From Actinomycetota bacterium (GTDB lineage Bacteria; Actinomycetota; Humimicrobiia; Humimicrobiales; Humimicrobiaceae): a stretch of DNA of 7,705 nt. This document shows, in pieces, positions 5,410 through 7,705 of the stretch. Within the stretch, counting starts at the first letter, position 1. Each line of letters starts with the position of its first letter. The position numbers were made by a program, and so were the translations under genes. The notes under the pieces are model-generated. The model made no database searches. It saw only the letters and a list, made by a program, of their open reading frames with translations, and was not told the origin of the DNA. The stretch is from the NCBI GenBank assembly GCA_023380915.1, contig JAMCSM010000237.1:1-7705 (forward strand), read 5' to 3'.

Positions 5410-5838
5410 TTGGGGAAATTAAATAAAAAAGAAATAGAAAAGATAATACCTCACAGAGATCCTTTTCTCCTGATCAATGAAATACTTGAAATGGAACCCG
5501 GTAAAAAAATTACAGCAGTAAAATATGTGAAGGGGGATGAATATTATTTCAAAGGCCATTTTCCTTCCAATCCAATAATGCCGGGTGTATTAATGCTTGA
5601 AGCCATTGCACAGGCCGGCGCTGTAGCTTTGCTTGTGCTTCCGGAAAACAAAGGTAAAATTGTCTTGTTTGCAGGTATTGACAAAGCCCGCTTTAAAAGG
5701 ATTGTAAAACCAGGTGACGAATTGTTAATCGAAGTTGAGCTTACTGACTTCAGAATGAATATCGGAAAAGCAAAGGGAACGGTTAAATGCTCGGGAAGCC
5801 TTGTTTGTTCTGCTGAAATAATGTTTGCACTAAGCTAG
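5410..5838 (+). CDS. fabZ: 3-hydroxyacyl-ACP dehydratase FabZ
   Basis: FabZ removes water from 3-hydroxyacyl-ACP to give trans-2-enoyl-ACP in the elongation cycle of cytoplasmic type II fatty-acid synthesis. The 142 aa match the family length. It is a single hot-dog domain with IIPHRDPFLLI (12-22), and FKGHFPSNPIMPGVLMLEAIAQAG (47-70 in this protein) containing catalytic His50 and Glu64. FAGIDKARFKRIVKPGD (87-103) follows, another strong FabZ block. The start codon is TTG. It is first in the operon fabZ-fabD-fabG-fabF and starts about 26 nt below an ECF-type promoter. FabA is unlikely, because the protein is short and lacks FabA-type extensions. Confidence 0.95.
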   Translation: MGKLNKKEIEKIIPHRDPFLLINEILEMEPGKKITAVKYVKGDEYYFKGHFPSNPIMPGVLMLEAIAQAGAVALLVLPENKGKIVLFAGIDKARFKRIVKPGDELLIEVELTDFRMNIGKAKGTVKCSGSLVCSAEIMFALS

Positions 5839-5849
5839 AGATCAAATTT

Positions 5850-6851
5850 ATGAGCAAAATAAAAAAAATCTTATTGATGTTTCCTGGCCAGGGGTCGCAA
5901 TATGCAGGTATGGGGTATGACTTCTTGAACAGGAATTCTGATTATTTAAAATATTTTGACATTTCAAGCAAAATTGCTGGTCATGAGCTGCTGGACATAA
6001 TAACAAATAAGAATGGGGAAGGAAACCTTCTTGAGCAAACAAGATACAGCCAGGTTTCAATTTTTACTCTGAGCTGTGCTTTTAATGACTTTTTATTCAA
6101 AAACACGATAGATAATAGTAAAAAGGACCACATTATTTCAGTAATTGGCCATAGTCTTGGCGATTACAGCGCAATTTATTGCTGCAGAATGCTTGAATTT
6201 GAAAAATCTGCAAAACTTGTTTCTTACAGGGGAAACATCATGAATGAAGCAGGCATTAATATGAATGGCATGATGGCTGCGATTCTGGGTTCTGATTTGG
6301 CATTAATTTCCGATGTTTTGAAAAAATACAAAAATAAAGTTTTTATTGCCAATTTGAATGAATACGCACAGACAGTTATAAGCGGATATAAAGATGATGT
6401 ATTGAAGGCGGCTGAGGATCTTAAAAATGCAGGTATCAGGAAAATTATACCTCTGAAAGTGGGTGTTGCTTCGCACTGTCCTTTAATGATTGATGTCTCC
6501 AGGCAACTGGATAGTTTTATTAAAGATGATATTGAAATTTTTAACGCTCCAAAACTTGATTATTTTTCTGCAACCCGGGTATCTTATATTGATGAGATAA
6601 AAATAAGAGAAGTTCTTGTAGAGCAATTAGTCAATCCTGTAAAATGGCTTGAAAGTATAGAATTTATGCTGGAAAATAATTATGAATATTTTATTGAGGT
6701 AGGTCCGGGGAAAGTTTTATCAGGGCTTGTAAAAAAGATTGCCTCAAGGTCCGGGAAAAATGAAATTAAGGTATTTTCTACAGACAGCCTGGAGGAAATA
6801 GAAAATTTGAAAAATTTTTTTAGTACGGAAGGAATTATAAATGGATCTTAA
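5850..6851 (+). CDS. fabD: Malonyl-CoA:ACP transacylase FabD
   Basis: FabD loads malonyl groups from malonyl-CoA onto acyl carrier protein. It has 333 aa, slightly longer than the usual 300-315. Visible sites are MFPGQGSQYAGMG (10-22) for the oxyanion Gln; GHSLGDYSA (100-108) with nucleophile Ser102; SYRGNIM (125-131) with Arg127 for the malonyl carboxylate; NEYAQTVISG (170-179); VASHCPLM (206-213) with catalytic His209; and VEQLVNPVKW (257-266). It starts 11 nt after fabZ with only a weak ribosome site (GAGATCA). Its last 11 nt overlap fabG in another frame, consistent with translational coupling. Confidence 0.95.
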   Translation: MSKIKKILLMFPGQGSQYAGMGYDFLNRNSDYLKYFDISSKIAGHELLDIITNKNGEGNLLEQTRYSQVSIFTLSCAFNDFLFKNTIDNSKKDHIISVIGHSLGDYSAIYCCRMLEFEKSAKLVSYRGNIMNEAGINMNGMMAAILGSDLALISDVLKKYKNKVFIANLNEYAQTVISGYKDDVLKAAEDLKNAGIRKIIPLKVGVASHCPLMIDVSRQLDSFIKDDIEIFNAPKLDYFSATRVSYIDEIKIREVLVEQLVNPVKWLESIEFMLENNYEYFIEVGPGKVLSGLVKKIASRSGKNEIKVFSTDSLEEIENLKNFFSTEGIINGS

Positions 6852-7587
6852 TGATAAAGTTGTTATCATAACAGGTGGCGCAAGAGGAATAGGCAAGGAA
6901 ATTGCAAGGAATTTTTTACAAAAAGGTTCAAAAGTTTATATATTTGATGTAAATGAAGCTGAAGCCCTGACTGCATCAAAAGAATTCACAGCGATATATG
7001 GAAAAGGAAGATTTTTCTATTTCAATGTCGATATTACATACGAGAAAAAAGTTGAAGATTCAATTGAAACCATATCTGACGAAAACAACGGAATCGATAT
7101 TCTTGTAAATAATGCAGGAATAACAAAAGATAATTTGCTTATCAGAATGAGTCTTGAAGACTGGAATAAAGTACTGGAAATTAATTTAACCGGATCCTTT
7201 TTATGCTGCAAACATGTTTTAAAGCATATGATAAAAAAAAGAAGCGGAAGAATCATAAATGTATCCTCTATTGTTGGAATACATGGCAATGCAGGTCAAT
7301 GCAATTATTCAGCATCGAAGGCAGGTTTGATAGGCCTGACAAAATCACTTGCCCGTGAAGTAGCAAACAGGAATATAAAAGTAAATGCTGTTGCCCCTGG
7401 TTATATTGAAACCGAAATGACCGGAAAATTAGATGAAAAAATAAAGGAAAAATTAATAAATTCCATACCTTCGGGGAAACTTGGTAGTATAAGCGACGTT
7501 GCAAATACAGTTTTATTTCTTGCAAGCGATGAATCAGATTATATTACAGGTTCTGTAATCAATATAGATGGCGGAATGGGCATTTAG
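6841..7587 (+). CDS. fabG: 3-oxoacyl-ACP reductase FabG (short-chain dehydrogenase)
   Basis: FabG reduces 3-oxoacyl-ACP to 3-hydroxyacyl-ACP. The 248 aa are the normal length for a classical short-chain dehydrogenase. It shows the Rossmann motif TGGARGIG (11-18), LVNNAG (88-93), and the catalytic tetrad Asn115, Ser143, Tyr156, Lys160 in INVSS and NYSASKAG. The FabG-typical NAVAPGYIETEMT and ITGSVINIDGGM are near the C-terminus. Asp36 ends the second beta strand (IFDVN), a position that usually favours NADH over the NADPH used by most FabG proteins. The ATG overlaps the fabD end by 11 nt and has a good site GGAAGGAA at 6827-6834. Its place between fabD and fabF makes FabG much more likely than a catabolic dehydrogenase. 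Confidence 0.95.
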   Translation: MDLNDKVVIITGGARGIGKEIARNFLQKGSKVYIFDVNEAEALTASKEFTAIYGKGRFFYFNVDITYEKKVEDSIETISDENNGIDILVNNAGITKDNLLIRMSLEDWNKVLEINLTGSFLCCKHVLKHMIKKRSGRIINVSSIVGIHGNAGQCNYSASKAGLIGLTKSLAREVANRNIKVNAVAPGYIETEMTGKLDEKIKEKLINSIPSGKLGSISDVANTVLFLASDESDYITGSVINIDGGMGI

Positions 7588-7618
7588 ATTAACTGGATGA
7601 AAGGAAAAAAACAGTAAA

Positions 7619-7705
7619 ATGGGAAATACTAACAAAAAGGGAGAAAAAAGAGTTGTAATTACAGGGATGGGTGTTGTAACTGCCATAGGCACAGGTCTGA
7701 GTGAA
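7619..7705 (+). CDS. fabF: 3-oxoacyl-ACP synthase II FabF (N-terminal 29 residues, cut by window edge)
   Basis: FabF condenses malonyl-ACP with acyl-ACP. Only 29 codons are visible, but KRVVITGMGVVTAIG (residues 10-24) is the standard N-terminus of KAS II proteins. The ATG at 7619 is 31 nt after the fabG stop. A possible ribosome site AAGGA at 7601-7605 is rather far away (13 nt), and no other in-frame start lies before the conserved block. An acpP gene, often found between fabG and fabF, does not fit in the gap. The catalytic Cys-His-His residues lie beyond the window. Confidence 0.9.
   Translation, partial: MGNTNKKGEKRVVITGMGVVTAIGTGLSE

Overview
The window is AT-rich bacterial DNA with tightly packed genes. 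Arginine is mostly AGA/AGG, isoleucine is often ATA, and Shine-Dalgarno sites are present at several but not all starts. An acyl-CoA dehydrogenase sits with an electron-bifurcating-type EtfB and a ferredoxin-bearing EtfA. That combination suggests an anaerobe with a Clostridium-like energy metabolism, but the sequence alone does not fix the phylum. I see no mobile element, RNA gene or CRISPR array. The longest stretches without a gene are 1077-1240 and 5261-5409, and both are regulatory.

Layout. A leftward operon (1-1076) carries bioY, a biotin transporter component, then the start of a biotin-dependent carboxyltransferase of the OadA/PycB/transcarboxylase-5S family, cut by the window edge. 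Diverging from it is acyl-CoA dehydrogenase-etfB-etfA (1241-4519). The next gene, birA (4547-5260, leftward), converges on etfA and encodes a biotin-protein ligase with no DNA-binding domain and apparently no C-terminal domain. Diverging from birA is a fatty-acid synthesis operon, fabZ-fabD-fabG-fabF (5410 to the edge, fabF cut).

How they fit together. Biotin uptake, biotin attachment and a biotin-dependent carboxyltransferase flank genes for acyl-chain synthesis and acyl-CoA redox chemistry. The shared themes are biotin, acyl-CoA and membrane lipid supply.

Main finding. Three promoters share the pattern TGAAAC-N16-CGTCT, which matches extracytoplasmic-function (ECF) sigma-factor promoters of the Bacillus SigW/SigM/SigX type. 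Two lie back to back in the bioY/acyl-CoA dehydrogenase gap, and their -35 elements form a perfect 8-bp inverted repeat. The third precedes fabZ. This suggests that one envelope-stress-type sigma factor co-regulates biotin import, the dehydrogenase/ETF operon and fatty-acid synthesis.

Other points of interest are a carboxyltransferase without the usual pyruvate-binding arginine, a BirA ending at a domain boundary, an etfB whose best-placed start codon is ATA, and a FabG with an NADH-type aspartate.
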